Positions 25,338 to 35,288 of a stretch of DNA of 64,000 nt are shown here, piece by piece. The translations under genes were made by a program, and so were the position numbers. The notes beneath the pieces were generated by a model. It did no database searches, had not been told where the DNA came from, and saw only the letters and a program-made list of their open reading frames with translations. The stretch covers positions 1 through 64,000 of the forward strand of contig NZ_JACJPX010000016.1 of NCBI RefSeq assembly GCF_014696315.1, in the 5' to 3' direction. The DNA comes from Calothrix membranacea FACHB-236. GTDB taxonomy: Bacteria > Cyanobacteriota > Cyanobacteriia > Cyanobacteriales > Nostocaceae. The stretch's first letter is position 1; the number at the start of each line of letters is the position of its first letter.

Positions 25338-26168
25338 ATGAATGCTGTCACACAATCAAAAATACCTGTTGCTTTAACTATTGCTGGCTCAGATAGTGGT
25401 GGTGGTGCGGGAATTCAAACGGATTTACGCACTTTTGCTTTTCACTGTGTTCACGGAACTAGTGCTATTACCTGTATCACGGCGCAAAATACCTTGGGGG
25501 TAACCCGAGTGGATGCTATGCCTGTTGAGGCTGTAGTAGCACAAATTCAGGCGGTGGTTGAAGATATTGGTGTACAAGCTGCAAAAACAGGAATGTTACT
25601 CAACAAGGAGATTATCTTAGCTGTTGCTCAACAAGTAGAAATTTGGAAAATCAATAACCTAGTAGTCGATCCAGTAATGGTTTCACGTACAGGGGCACAA
25701 TTGATTGATGATGACGCAGTACAGACTCTTTGTAATGCCTTAATACCCCAAGCTGCTATTGTCACACCAAACCGCTATGAAGCCCAAATGATGAGTGGTT
25801 TAGCGATTAATTCCTTGGAAGATATGCAAGCAGCCGCCGAAACCATCCACCGCAAATTAGGTGCAAAAGCAGTTTTAGTCAAAGGTGGAGGTATGCAAGG
25901 AAACTTACGTGGTGTTGATATCTGGTTTGATGGGCAAAATCTAGAAACTATAACTACCCAAGTAGTCGAGACAAAAAATACCCACGGTACTGGTTGTACT
26001 TTATCAGCTGCGATCGCCGCTAATCTAGCTCAAAATAAAGACCTTTTAACAGCAGTGCAGCAAGCAAAAAACTATGTTACAACTGCACTCACTTATTCCC
26101 TCGATATTGGCAAAGGACAAGGCCCTGTGGGTCATTTCTTCCCTTTGCTTCAAACAGAGGCTAAATGA
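25338..26168 (+). CDS. thiD: Hydroxymethylpyrimidine/phosphomethylpyrimidine kinase ThiD
   Basis: 276 residues, ribokinase-like fold. It carries out the two phosphorylations of the thiamin pyrimidine, HMP to HMP-P to HMP-PP. Visible signatures: N-terminal TIAGSDSGGGAGIQTDLRTF, the substrate region GTSAITCITAQNTLGV, VVDPVMVSRTG, and the C-terminal anion hole and catalytic Asp region in TKNTHGTGCTLSAAIAANLA. In that box Asn replaces the first Asp-like position seen in some kinases, but HGTGCT is intact. It is cytosolic. Its pathway partner thiC is at 41.9 kb, not linked; no riboswitch is seen before thiD. Confidence 0.93.
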   Translation: MNAVTQSKIPVALTIAGSDSGGGAGIQTDLRTFAFHCVHGTSAITCITAQNTLGVTRVDAMPVEAVVAQIQAVVEDIGVQAAKTGMLLNKEIILAVAQQVEIWKINNLVVDPVMVSRTGAQLIDDDAVQTLCNALIPQAAIVTPNRYEAQMMSGLAINSLEDMQAAAETIHRKLGAKAVLVKGGGMQGNLRGVDIWFDGQNLETITTQVVETKNTHGTGCTLSAAIAANLAQNKDLLTAVQQAKNYVTTALTYSLDIGKGQGPVGHFFPLLQTEAK

Positions 26169-26195
26169 CAAGGGAGATGAGAGAGAAATAATAAA

Positions 26196-26236
26196 TACCA
26201 ATTACCCATTACCCATTACCCAATCCCCAATCCCCA
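26196..26236. repeat. Heptamer tandem repeats TTACCCA / AATCCCC
   Basis: Three copies of TTACCCA (26202-26222) followed by two of AATCCCC. This is the complement of the TAATGGG family at 25208. Confidence 0.85.
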
Positions 26237-26354
26237 GTTTTTTCTCTATCCAACAATTTTTCAATTATTCTTCAGCATGGTTTCAGAGTTGACTATCTCT
26301 GATACTATCTCTACAACATAATGAATTACTTCGATTTTTAATACCAGGCAACAA

Positions 26355-26987
26355 ATGGTAACAACTACAAGTTCTATTTATTACAATCCAGATGCAGAAA
26401 AGGCTCCAGCGCAGCCGCCATCTGTACCTATGTCAGTATATCGGGAGTTGGCGGATGAGTTAAAAACAGCACAGATACAAATAGATGCACTTACATCTAA
26501 AAATCACAAACTAGTGCAAGAAAATCAACTGCTGCGCCAAGAAATTACTAAAGTAGTTCAGTCTTTATTGCATTTGCAAAAGTTGGTGGATGTACCAACT
26601 CAGCCACCTGCTAAGCCAAGCGATCGCCCAGCACCTAACCCTGAGGTGAAAAATGAGGCGAAAAGTGCAGCCACAACTCAGCCTCCAGCTAAGGAAGCAC
26701 GTCCGCGTCAGCAAGTTGCACGCCCCCGTCCGTCTGCTAAACCCGAAGTTCCCAGCGCTAAAGGCGATCGCACTTCTGTCTCTATACCTATAACAGAAAT
26801 GTTGCCCTCGATACCGCAAACAGTATTAATCGAAGAAGAAGAGGTCAGGTATTATGGCCCTAATGAGTCAGAGGTTAAGGAAGTAAGCGGATGGTGGTTA
26901 GCGATCTCAATTTTATTAATTATGCTAACTGCTTTCACTGCTGGGTATTTGGTTGTGCGTCCTTTCTTTGAACATCAGAGTCGTTAG
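26355..26987 (+). CDS. Coiled-coil protein with proline-rich linker and C-terminal membrane anchor
   Basis: 210 residues. Residues 27-75 form a coiled coil (YRELADELKTAQIQIDALTSKNHKL and on). Residues 80-140 are rich in Pro, Ala, Lys and Arg and probably disordered. Residues 150-175 are acidic (LIEEEEVRYYGP). Residues 182-203 form one membrane helix (WWLAISILLIMLTAFTAGYLVV). The layout is that of a tail-anchored scaffold. It stands alone, upstream of glnB by 340 bases. No function is recognised. Confidence 0.65.
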   Translation: MVTTTSSIYYNPDAEKAPAQPPSVPMSVYRELADELKTAQIQIDALTSKNHKLVQENQLLRQEITKVVQSLLHLQKLVDVPTQPPAKPSDRPAPNPEVKNEAKSAATTQPPAKEARPRQQVARPRPSAKPEVPSAKGDRTSVSIPITEMLPSIPQTVLIEEEEVRYYGPNESEVKEVSGWWLAISILLIMLTAFTAGYLVVRPFFEHQSR

Positions 26988-27665
<678 letters not shown>

Positions 27666-27916
27666 AATTTAAACCTTCAGTTTTTAGAAGCCAGTAAGTT
27701 GCAAAGCCAGCACTGAAAACAGTTTTACCGTTGTAGGTGACTGGCGTTGAGATCATCCTCTTTGCAGCAACTGGCATAGCTAAGTAGTAAACTACCAAAG
27801 CTGATAATTTGACGCTATAGCCGCAAATATAGAACTTAGTTAAGGATTTCACACCATAATTACAAAATAAATCTAATTTAAGACTTGAATTGTAAAATAT
27901 GGCGAATTCATCCACA

Positions 27917-28501
27917 TCAAAATTTAGTACTCATTCCTGTAAGTTTAGGAAGTAAAGATTCAAAAGCCTTTCCTCGATGGCTAATCGACCGCTTCAACTG
28001 TGGTGTCATTTCAGCAAAGGTTAATTGCTTATCTGGAACGTAAAAAATTGGATCGTAGCCAAACCCACGAGTACCACGAGGTGCATGGAGTATTGTGCCA
28101 TGACAAATCCCTTCAGATTGTAAAACGATCGCACCGTTGGGATTAGCGATCGCCACGGCACACACAAATTGCGCTTGACGATTGACTTCGCTACCTAATT
28201 CGTTTAATACCCTAGCAATGCGTTCTGAGTCAGTCTTGCCATAACGCGCAGAATACACCCCTGGAGCGCTATCTAACGCATCTACTTGTAAGCCAGAATC
28301 ATCGGCAATTGCCCAATTTTTTGTAGCTTTGGCAACTTGAGAAGCTTTCAGACAAGCATTCGCAGCAAAGGTATCGCCTGTCTCTTCAATTTCTAATTCT
28401 TCTGGCTTAAGGGTTAGTTGCCAACCAGACTCAACCAAGTATTCTTGCATTTCCCGCAATTTACCTGGATTTCCTGTGGCTACTACAAGCAGTTTAGTCA
28501 T
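27917..28501 (-). CDS. rdgB: dITP/XTP pyrophosphatase (RdgB/HAM1)
   Basis: 194 residues. It hydrolyses non-canonical purine triphosphates (ITP, dITP, XTP) to the monophosphate, keeping them out of nucleic acids. Typical motifs: VVATGNPGKLREMQEYL at the N-terminus, AIADDSGLQVDALDSAPGVY with the catalytic Asp, RGFGYDPIFYVP, and the C-terminal SHRGKAFESLL. The start ATG at 28501 is the family start. Cytosolic. Its gene is the next one downstream of the phosphoglucomutase gene on the same strand. Confidence 0.95.
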   Translation of the reverse strand: MTKLLVVATGNPGKLREMQEYLVESGWQLTLKPEELEIEETGDTFAANACLKASQVAKATKNWAIADDSGLQVDALDSAPGVYSARYGKTDSERIARVLNELGSEVNRQAQFVCAVAIANPNGAIVLQSEGICHGTILHAPRGTRGFGYDPIFYVPDKQLTFAEMTPQLKRSISHRGKAFESLLPKLTGMSTKF

Positions 28502-28503
28502 AT

Positions 28504-28556
28504 GTCAAAGGTCAAAGGTCAAGGGTCAAAGGTCAAGGGTCAAGGGTCAAAGGTCA
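28504..28556. repeat. Heptamer tandem repeats GGTCAAA / GGTCAAG
   Basis: About seven consecutive imperfect copies of GGTCAA(A/G) directly upstream of rdgB, hence in its leader. Confidence 0.9.
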
Positions 28557-28600
28557 AGTATCATGATTTTGGACTCTGGACTCTCGACTTTTGACTAATT

Positions 28601-30037
28601 TTACTCTGCCCAGTGTTTCGCCCACGCAAGAGTTTGATGTACTTGATCAAGTGTCGCTGCTTCGCAGTATAGACGTAATACTGGTTCAGTACCGCTAAAA
28701 CGAATCATTAACCAACTGTTGTCAGCTAAACGGAATTTATAGCCGTCAATGGTTTGACAGTCAACTACAGGTTGTCCAGCAATTTCCGTTAAAGGCTGGG
28801 TTTGCAATTGTTGCAAAAGACGCGATCGCACTTCCATGCTAGCTAAGGGTAAATCAATGCGATCATAGGCAGATGTAAAATTCGCTTTTTGTTGTAAGTC
28901 CTGATAATATTCGCCTAAATCTTTTCCAGATTCCACAATTGCTTCGAGGACATACAAAGCGGATAGCAGTGCGTCGCGTTCAGGGATATGGCTACCATAG
29001 CCAATTCCACCTGACTCTTCGCCCCCTAACAATACCTCTGCGGCTAGCATTCTATCAGCAATGTATTTATAACCAACTGCTGTCTCAAACACTGAGAGGT
29101 TATGTAATTTTGCTACTAAGGGAATTAAGTCAGAACCGCTGACTGTTTTGACGATTTCACCACTAAAATTGCGCCTTAAGGTTAAATGGTCAATTAATAT
29201 CGGGATTAGCACTTGAGAACTCAAAAAATTAGCTGATCCGTCTACGGCTGCAATGCGATCGCAATCCCCATCAAACACTAATCCAACGGCTAAACCAGTT
29301 TTATTGGTTTGGTGATGAGTTTTAATTACCTCAAATAGCTTTGACAGGTATTTAGGTAAGGGTTCTGGTGCGCCACCACCAAATAAAGGATCGCGATTGC
29401 TGTTGATTTCATGGACGCGATCGCCTAGTAATCTAGCTAATCCACCAGCGGCTGCTCCATGCATAACATCGGCAAAAACGGTCAGTTTTCCAGAGGCTAT
29501 GGCATCTCTAAGTTTAGCAATATCAACTTTCTGCTCTAAACCTGCAGTGTAGCTAGGCCAAGGATCAAATGTATCTAATTTGCCAGGAATATCTACTGTT
29601 GGTATTCCTTCCGGTAACAGCGCTTCTATCTCTTTGGTAACTTCGGGTGATACTGAACCCCCAAAATATCCCTTAACTTTTAAACCTAAATATGCGCCAG
29701 GATTATGGCTAGCCGTAATTACCAATGCGCCCAAAGCATTAAGTTGTTTCGCCGCCCAACTAAAAGCTGGGGTGGGTGCATAGGTTTCGCTAAGTAGCAC
29801 ATCAAATCCAACAGCGGTAACAGCATCGGCTACAACACGGGCAAAGTCTTCAGCCATAAATCGGCGATCATAACCAACAATGATCGTCCGGCTACCTACG
29901 CTAGGAAAATACGTATCATATAATACTTTTGCTGCTACTGGTGCAACCAAGGCGAGGCGTTCAAAGGTGAACTCATCACCAATCACGCCTCGCCAGCCGT
30001 CTGTACCAAATTTGATGGAGTTCGCTACAACTGGCAT
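28601..30037 (-). CDS. Phosphoglucomutase/phosphomannomutase family protein
   Basis: 478 residues, alpha-D-phosphohexomutase family. Four domain signatures: IKFGTDGWRGVIGDEFT at the N-terminus, the phosphoserine loop VITASHNPGAYLGLKVKG, the metal loop VFDGDCDRIAAVD, the sugar-binding GGEESGGIGYGSHIPERDA, and the C-terminal phosphate-binding loop RFSGTEPVLRLYCEA. It interconverts hexose 1- and 6-phosphates; whether glucose or mannose is preferred cannot be decided here. Cytosolic. It could feed glucose 1-phosphate to the RfbF enzyme at 60 kb, but cells usually have several such enzymes. Confidence 0.92.
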   Translation of the reverse strand: MPVVANSIKFGTDGWRGVIGDEFTFERLALVAPVAAKVLYDTYFPSVGSRTIIVGYDRRFMAEDFARVVADAVTAVGFDVLLSETYAPTPAFSWAAKQLNALGALVITASHNPGAYLGLKVKGYFGGSVSPEVTKEIEALLPEGIPTVDIPGKLDTFDPWPSYTAGLEQKVDIAKLRDAIASGKLTVFADVMHGAAAGGLARLLGDRVHEINSNRDPLFGGGAPEPLPKYLSKLFEVIKTHHQTNKTGLAVGLVFDGDCDRIAAVDGSANFLSSQVLIPILIDHLTLRRNFSGEIVKTVSGSDLIPLVAKLHNLSVFETAVGYKYIADRMLAAEVLLGGEESGGIGYGSHIPERDALLSALYVLEAIVESGKDLGEYYQDLQQKANFTSAYDRIDLPLASMEVRSRLLQQLQTQPLTEIAGQPVVDCQTIDGYKFRLADNSWLMIRFSGTEPVLRLYCEAATLDQVHQTLAWAKHWAE

Positions 30038-30362
30038 GGAGGTATCCTAAATTTTTTACCTGCGGATTCTACTATTTTATACAGTATCCTGTGTAAAAAA
30101 TTCTAGGGTAATACTAAGTATAATTGCTACTAAGCATAAATAGGGAACTAACACATCCCCTTGCTTCAAAAAAAAATGGCGTTCTTAGTTGGCGAAAAAC
30201 TGCCTTAGACTTTCATGTAACGTCTGCAAGAGAAAGTTTTAGCGCAGCGATCGCATCTTTAGATAAATATTTAAATATATACAAATATTAATAATCCTTA
30301 ATAGTTTTCCCTATTAAGGATTTTAAAAAACAGCACAAGATGCTCAAAACCCTGATGGTAGT
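30038..30362. other. Intergenic region between the parR-like and phosphoglucomutase genes
   Basis: 325 bases. It contains one HIP1-like site near 30247 and the 12-bp hairpin listed next; no gene is seen. No iterated direct repeats of parC type are visible. Confidence 0.5.
30293..30322 (-). terminator. 12-bp perfect hairpin downstream of the parM/parR-like operon
   Basis: AATCCTTAATAG and CTATTAAGGATT with a six-base loop, 41-70 bases past the stop of the parR-like gene. The bases after it on the minus strand are AT-rich but not a clean T-run, so it may be a terminator or an RNA stabiliser. Confidence 0.5.
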
Positions 30363-30872
30363 TTAAAAATCATCGAGAAACTGGCTAAGTCGGCTGATTA
30401 CGGGGTCAACCTCTTGAGGTGGTGGAGGTGGAGAATAAGTATTATTTACTACTTCCACTACTGGGGTTGCTGAGGCTGATGTTGTTGGAGATGAATACTG
30501 AATCACTGGTCGTTCAGCGACCATGATAGCCAAGTGGGCAACTTGTTGAGTAAGTTGCATAATCTGGCTTTCCATTACCTCCAGACGATGAGATTCCTTG
30601 GCAAAAAAACGTTCCTCAAGGTCAGCCAGTTGATTTTGCAGTTTACCGATTTGTTGTTCAACCGCATCTGTTGCTGCTGTTGTTGTTTGCGGAACAGGTT
30701 TGACTGATTCCGGTACACATAAAGATTGCCATAGAGCTTCTTTACACAGGTCGCTGAAAGTTTTATCGACTTGTTTCTCCAAATAGCTTTCTACAAGCGC
30801 CAACAAACTTTCATCAGCGACCCCTGGATTGAACGTGACCGATTTCACTACTTTTTTTGACCATTGGAACAT
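30363..30872 (-). CDS. ParR-like ribbon-helix-helix partner of the actin-like protein
   Basis: 169 residues. The N-terminus has ribbon-helix-helix character: strand VVKSVTFNP, helix ADESLLALVESYLEK, then KTFSDLCKEALWQSL. This is the pattern of ParR-type and CopG-like DNA-binding proteins. Residues 75-125 form a coiled coil (EQQIGKLQNQLADLEERFF), and the C-terminus is a Pro/Thr-rich linker ending in a short helix (DPVISRLSQFLDDF) that could be the filament-binding tail. The gene lies five bases after the parM-like gene. Adaptor function is inferred from domain layout and context, as in plasmid ParMR systems. Confidence 0.6.
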   Translation of the reverse strand: MFQWSKKVVKSVTFNPGVADESLLALVESYLEKQVDKTFSDLCKEALWQSLCVPESVKPVPQTTTAATDAVEQQIGKLQNQLADLEERFFAKESHRLEVMESQIMQLTQQVAHLAIMVAERPVIQYSSPTTSASATPVVEVVNNTYSPPPPPQEVDPVISRLSQFLDDF

Positions 30873-30877
30873 CAGTT

Positions 30878-32029
30878 TTAAGCCCTAGAAGAGCGAACGG
30901 CGGATAATTGCGCCTCTCCATAAATATATTGCCCCAAGGCATTGGCTTGTCTGGAAGGTGCAGCTAAATAAGCGTTAATTTTAGCTTCCTTAAGTAGACG
31001 TTGTACATCTTCCCAGAAGAATTGACCACCACCTCCGGTGATAATTACATCTGTAACCCGCTCTGGCAACCATGCAAGGACGCGACTACAAATTTCTCGG
31101 GAAAACATTTCTGTCAGATTGGGGAGAAAATCATCTAGATTGGTAGGCTTGCTTGCACCTTTGGGACGGTAGAATCTTTCGCCTTTGGATTTGTTGACAG
31201 CAGAAATCAATGCTAGAGATTGACTATCCGCACCTTCGATTTCAGCTGCTACTAGTTCATAAAACTTATTCATCCCGAAATCTTCACTCTTAGAAGCACC
31301 ACGAGCAAAGCGGAAGTTATCTACCATCAACAAATCAATGGTTTGATGCCCGATATCGACAATGGCAACTGAAATTTTCGTAAAATCAGGAACAGTGGCA
31401 CCTTTTTGAGGTTGAGCTTCTGTCCAGAGCAAGCTACCGTAGCCTTCTGGCATGACCCAAACCTTAGTAACGTTGAGTGATACAGATTCTCCACGGAAGT
31501 TGAGAACATGAGGCCCACTTACTAAGCTAATCAGTTGTGATTTTTCCTTTTCAAATTGTTCTAACGAAAGAAAAGGTAGACCGAGAACAACTGAAATCTC
31601 GTCTTTGAGTTTAAAATACCCAGCACTAGCTAGAACTTTTACCAGTGCATCCTCTACTTTTGATTGACCTACTCCTAAATTAGCGCCAAAGTCTGCTGCC
31701 AGTTGACCGACAGCATAGCCACTACCTTGGTACTCCAACCACAAATCCATTAAAGGGTCAGTAGCACGCGCTTCAAACACACCACCACGTACCTGTTCGA
31801 TGGACATTTGTTTGACGTTTGCAGGTACAAAAATGACATTGTTTGGTTCGCGGCTAACGCAAGTCTTAGTAGAGGTTCTACCTAAATCAACGCTAAGAAT
31901 AGCCTTACCTGAATAGGAGGTACCGGGCTTAGGAGTCGTAGTCGCGTTGATTGGGGTAGATGCTGAAACTCTATTCATAGGAATAGCAGCGGCATTCATC
32001 GGGGTGGCAGCGGAAGGTTGGTCTGTCAT
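30878..32029 (-). CDS. ParM/Alp-type actin-like ATPase
   Basis: 383 residues. After a Thr/Pro/Ala-rich N-terminal tail (about 40 residues) comes an actin-fold ATPase: phosphate-1 AILSVDLGRTSTKTCV, phosphate-2 VAIVDIGHQTIDLLMV, and the adenosine motif DVIITGGGGQFFWEDV. It lacks the MreB-type membrane helix at the N-terminus. In plasmids ParM forms filaments that push DNA apart. Here the locus is flanked by chromosomal genes (phosphoglucomutase, dedA), so it is probably a domesticated or separate cytoskeletal system. It forms an operon with the ribbon-helix-helix partner. Confidence 0.75.
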   Translation of the reverse strand: MTDQPSAATPMNAAAIPMNRVSASTPINATTTPKPGTSYSGKAILSVDLGRTSTKTCVSREPNNVIFVPANVKQMSIEQVRGGVFEARATDPLMDLWLEYQGSGYAVGQLAADFGANLGVGQSKVEDALVKVLASAGYFKLKDEISVVLGLPFLSLEQFEKEKSQLISLVSGPHVLNFRGESVSLNVTKVWVMPEGYGSLLWTEAQPQKGATVPDFTKISVAIVDIGHQTIDLLMVDNFRFARGASKSEDFGMNKFYELVAAEIEGADSQSLALISAVNKSKGERFYRPKGASKPTNLDDFLPNLTEMFSREICSRVLAWLPERVTDVIITGGGGQFFWEDVQRLLKEAKINAYLAAPSRQANALGQYIYGEAQLSAVRSSRA

Positions 32030-32240
32030 AAAAGCTCCTAGTCCTAACTTAACTGTAAAAACTTATCCTGCTCAATCTTACAAAAATGGGAGGTACCAAA
32101 AATTTCCAGCTGCGTCAAGTGTAGCTAGAAATACGCAAAAAATTAAGTCAGGCGATCGCGAATTTAGCATTATTTGGGATAGTGTAGGCCAATTTTAGGT
32201 ATCTTTAAAACCTAATTTTGTGGACAAACGCTGGTGTATA

Positions 32241-32855
32241 TCATTTTCTAGTACTTTTTTGTTTACGTTTGAATACCCAAATAAAAAATGCTATGACCAA
32301 GCTCCCAAGTACAATTTTTGATACAGGAGCAAGGTACTTGTCCACAAGTTCATACTGACTACCCAACAAATATCCTGAGTATGTTAGCAAACCTACCCAA
32401 GCAGCGCTACCTAAGGTAGTGTAAAATAAGAAATTTAGCAAGTTCATATTGCTCATCCCTGCCGGTACAGAGATTAAAGTACGAATTCCCGGCACTAAAC
32501 GACCAAGCAATACAGCTTTATTACCTTGCTTGTGAAACCAGTCATTGGCTTTAGTAATATCTTTCCCAGAGATAGCAATCCATTTGCCGTGTTTATCTGC
32601 CAAAGCTTTTAAACGCTTTTCACTTAAAAATTTTCCTGGGTAGTACCAGATGAGTGCGCCTAGTACAGAACCGAAAAGTCCGGCAAGAAATACACCAAAG
32701 ATATTTAGTTTTTCAGGTGTTGCTCTGGCTGTAAATCCTGCCAGTGGCATAATCAACTCTGAAGGAATAGGGGGAAAGAGGTTTTCTAAAAACATTAATA
32801 GAGCAATGCCCCAATAGCCTAGGGAGTTGATAGTATTAGTTATCCATTCAAGCAT
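32241..32855 (-). CDS. DedA-family membrane protein
   Basis: 204 residues with about four to five hydrophobic segments. The family hallmarks are ENLFPPIPSELIMPLAGF near the N-terminus, the GALIWYYPGKF segment, and FHKQGNKAVLLGRLVPGIRTLISVPAGMSNM, where the Arg-rich loop is conserved. DedA proteins are involved in lipid (undecaprenyl phosphate or phospholipid) flipping and membrane homeostasis. The C-terminus is basic (KRKQKSTRK). The gene stands alone. Confidence 0.92.
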   Translation of the reverse strand: MLEWITNTINSLGYWGIALLMFLENLFPPIPSELIMPLAGFTARATPEKLNIFGVFLAGLFGSVLGALIWYYPGKFLSEKRLKALADKHGKWIAISGKDITKANDWFHKQGNKAVLLGRLVPGIRTLISVPAGMSNMNLLNFLFYTTLGSAAWVGLLTYSGYLLGSQYELVDKYLAPVSKIVLGSLVIAFFIWVFKRKQKSTRK

Positions 32856-33368
32856 TGAGTTACTTCCTGCAAATACTACAACAGTCTGATTGCAAAATTC
32901 AGCGTTAACTTTTTTAAACTTTACCGAACTGCAGTACTTGTCATGTTTTTTATCAGTAATGTTGTCAGTTACTGTAGACTTCTGTTTGCTACGCTTTAGC
33001 TTTGCGTCGCTTCCTTAAGGGCGGACTTACCACTAAGATGCTTAACCCTCTTATGTCATACTGGGAAAACTCAATCGCTGAAAGCCTTTCGGAGCTTTGA
33101 TTTTCAGTTTTTGGCTACAAATTTTAGTTTCTATTAGAAAATAAAAGCTCAAAGCTTGATTAGATAAAAGTTCCAGTGTTTCGCTACGATTATTGTTTTC
33201 CGGAAGTGACAGAACAGGGTTAAGGATTAGCTCGCGCCTTAAGTCATATTCAAGGGTCAAGAGTCCAAAATCATGGAACTTTGGATTTTGAACTTTAGAT
33301 TCTGACAAATAATTAAAAAAATATATATGTCAGTTGTATAAGCCCAAATTTGATTATTTGTGCTGATA

Positions 33369-33480
33369 ACTTCCAGAAAATAAATTATCCGATTCTCATA
33401 GTGGCAGATTCTTTTTTCTCTGCTTCCTCTGCCTCCTCTGCATACACAGCAATGGAATACTTTTTTAAGTTGGAATTCCC
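33369..33480. repeat. Dispersed ~110-bp repeat, copy B
   Basis: Related to copy A in the hetF leader (19974-20077); same ends ACTTC(C/T)AGAAAA and AGTTGG...TCCC and the same internal pyrimidine-rich CTCCTCTGC motif. Confidence 0.6.
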
Positions 33481-33569
33481 CTGGCTAGAGCAAGTTAAAC
33501 TTAGTTGCACTAAAACTAGAAATTTCACTTGCAACCAAGTTAAAAGAGTGAAAGTGAAGACAAAAAACA

Positions 33570-33607
33570 AAAGTCAAAAATCTTTCGACTTTTGACTTTT
33601 GACTTTT
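33570..33607. repeat. GACTTTT heptamer repeats with an inverted partner
   Basis: GACTTTT three times (33587-33607), preceded by AAAGTCAAAA, so the two can fold into a stem. It lies just past the stop of the Gfo/Idh gene and might act as its terminator. Confidence 0.6.
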
Positions 33608-33616
33608 GATTTCTTT

Positions 33617-34687
33617 TTAGACTGTTGGAGTGAGTGATTGTACTCTGGGTTCCGATTGCCAATCTAATGGGTTCCAAACTCGCTCTTCCAAAGCCATCTG
33701 CTCAATTAAACTGGCTAATCTTAAAGCTTTAAGAGCTTGTTCTCCACCCACAGAAGGTTGATTGCCTCCGTGTACACAGTTCACAAAATGTTCTAACTCT
33801 GCACTGAGAGGTTGAATATTAGTTGTATACACTTTCTCAATTACACCATCTTGGCGATAAAGTACTTGCCGATGATCGTTTAAAGAGTTGGTATTTGTTT
33901 GCCGATGAATTAAAATTTCATTTTTAAGAAAATCTGCCTCAGTGAATGAATTTTTGCAATGGGCAACAATCCGACGAATTTTTCTATGGGTAACTTTGCT
34001 GGCAGTTAAAGTAGCTACAATCCCATTAGCAAATCCTAAGGTAGCAGTCACGTAATCTAAATAACCAGAATCTAGGGCACGAGTACCGCTAGCAGTTAAT
34101 TTAACTACAGGGGAAGCAGCTAATTCTAGAAGTAGGTCAATGTCATGGATCATTAAATCCAAGACAACAGAAACATCGTTAGCGCGGTCTGAATAAGGAC
34201 TCATACGATGGGCTTCTAGGGCAAGCAATTCCTCAGTTTTTAAGACTTTGCTCAGCTCGCGAAATGCTGGGTTGAAGCGCTCGATGTGACCTACTTGGAG
34301 AATACACTGCGATTCAGCAGCAGCATTAACTAATGATTCTGCTTCGGAAATACTTGCGGCAATTGGTTTTTCAATTAAAACGTGAATTCCCGCTAACAAA
34401 CAGTTAATGCCCACAGCGTAATGTAGGCGGGTGGGAACAGCAATGCAAACTGCCTCCACATGGGGCAAAAGATCGCAATAATCTTCAAAAAATTTGACCT
34501 TATATTTGCTAGCGGTTTCTAATCCTCGCTCGACATTAATATCTGAAACACCTACCAGTTCAACATCTTTCATTGAACTCAGGACTCTGGTGTGATGTTG
34601 CCCCATGTTACCCACCCCAATTACGCCTATGCGAATTGGCCGTGGTTGGTTGCGCTGTGTATATAGATTTGGTTCTGCTACTGACAT
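33617..34687 (-). CDS. Gfo/Idh/MocA-family NAD(P)-dependent oxidoreductase
   Basis: About 356 residues from ATG 34687 (AGGA four bases upstream); GTG codons at 34699 and 34723 could add 4 or 12 residues. The N-terminal Rossmann motif is IRIGVIGVGNMGQHHTRVL; the catalytic Lys lies in HVLIEKPIAAS and the second catalytic motif is LMIHDIDLLLEL. The family oxidises or reduces sugars and their nucleotides; VGHIERFNPA is common in the group near UDP-N-acetylglucosamine 3-dehydrogenases, but the substrate is uncertain. No sugar-pathway gene is adjacent. Cytosolic. Confidence 0.85.
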   Translation of the reverse strand: MSVAEPNLYTQRNQPRPIRIGVIGVGNMGQHHTRVLSSMKDVELVGVSDINVERGLETASKYKVKFFEDYCDLLPHVEAVCIAVPTRLHYAVGINCLLAGIHVLIEKPIAASISEAESLVNAAAESQCILQVGHIERFNPAFRELSKVLKTEELLALEAHRMSPYSDRANDVSVVLDLMIHDIDLLLELAASPVVKLTASGTRALDSGYLDYVTATLGFANGIVATLTASKVTHRKIRRIVAHCKNSFTEADFLKNEILIHRQTNTNSLNDHRQVLYRQDGVIEKVYTTNIQPLSAELEHFVNCVHGGNQPSVGGEQALKALRLASLIEQMALEERVWNPLDWQSEPRVQSLTPTV

Positions 34688-34723
34688 GCTATCCTGCACT
34701 ATGATTCTCTCCTCAACCACCAA

Positions 34724-35213
34724 ATTTAGAGACGCTACGGTCGTTGGCCTTTATACTTAACTGCCAGTGACGATCCGTCTAAAACCATCCAGATGGTAAC
34801 ATAGAGGTTCTATTTATGAAGAATTTCAAAGTTTGTTATGGGTTCCCGCAATCTGAGTATCTTTTGTATAGTCAGTCCCCCATTGATAGATTTTTTACAC
34901 GTTACACAAAATATCTGATGTCTTTTTATTAACTTAATAATCTAAGTAATACCTAAGGGTAATAATTATTTGCATCAATCAGAGATTGATAATTAGAAGT
35001 TAATAATTTTTTGTCAGTAAAATTACGAAAAAACGAAAGTACCACACTGAGACTTTGCCTGAAGAAAAATTTAAAAAATCTACTGATAAAGATCACCAAT
35101 GATACACTTTAATAATTTTTACATAATTATCTGCAACTATTGCAGATTGTGAAGTGCATTTTTCAGCACACTGGTGTAGATATTGGCCTTTGAATTTTTA
35201 GGGCGTAAGAGAG
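34724..35213. other. Intergenic region between divergent Gfo/Idh and queC genes
   Basis: 490 AT-rich bases that must hold both promoters. No strong palindrome or small gene is seen. Confidence 0.5.
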
Positions 35214-35288
35214 ATGCGATCGCCAATAGAAGTCCAAAGGCTCCAGCAATTAGATTTAGCGATTGAAAATCTCAAAATTAAACGCACG

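Larger units (their letters stand above)
32856..33616. other. Long intergenic region with Nostoc-type repeats
   Basis: 761 bases. It contains a palindromic stretch near 32985-33020 (GCTACGCTTTAGCTTTGCGTC), the dispersed repeat copy B and a GACTTTT heptamer block. A frame at 33051-33308 on the minus strand has no protein-like character. I see no gene. Confidence 0.55.

Noticed and set aside
33051-33308. Minus-strand 85-codon frame
   Set aside because: Sequence is made of intergenic repeat remnants (GGTCAAGAGTCC-like) and shows no domain.
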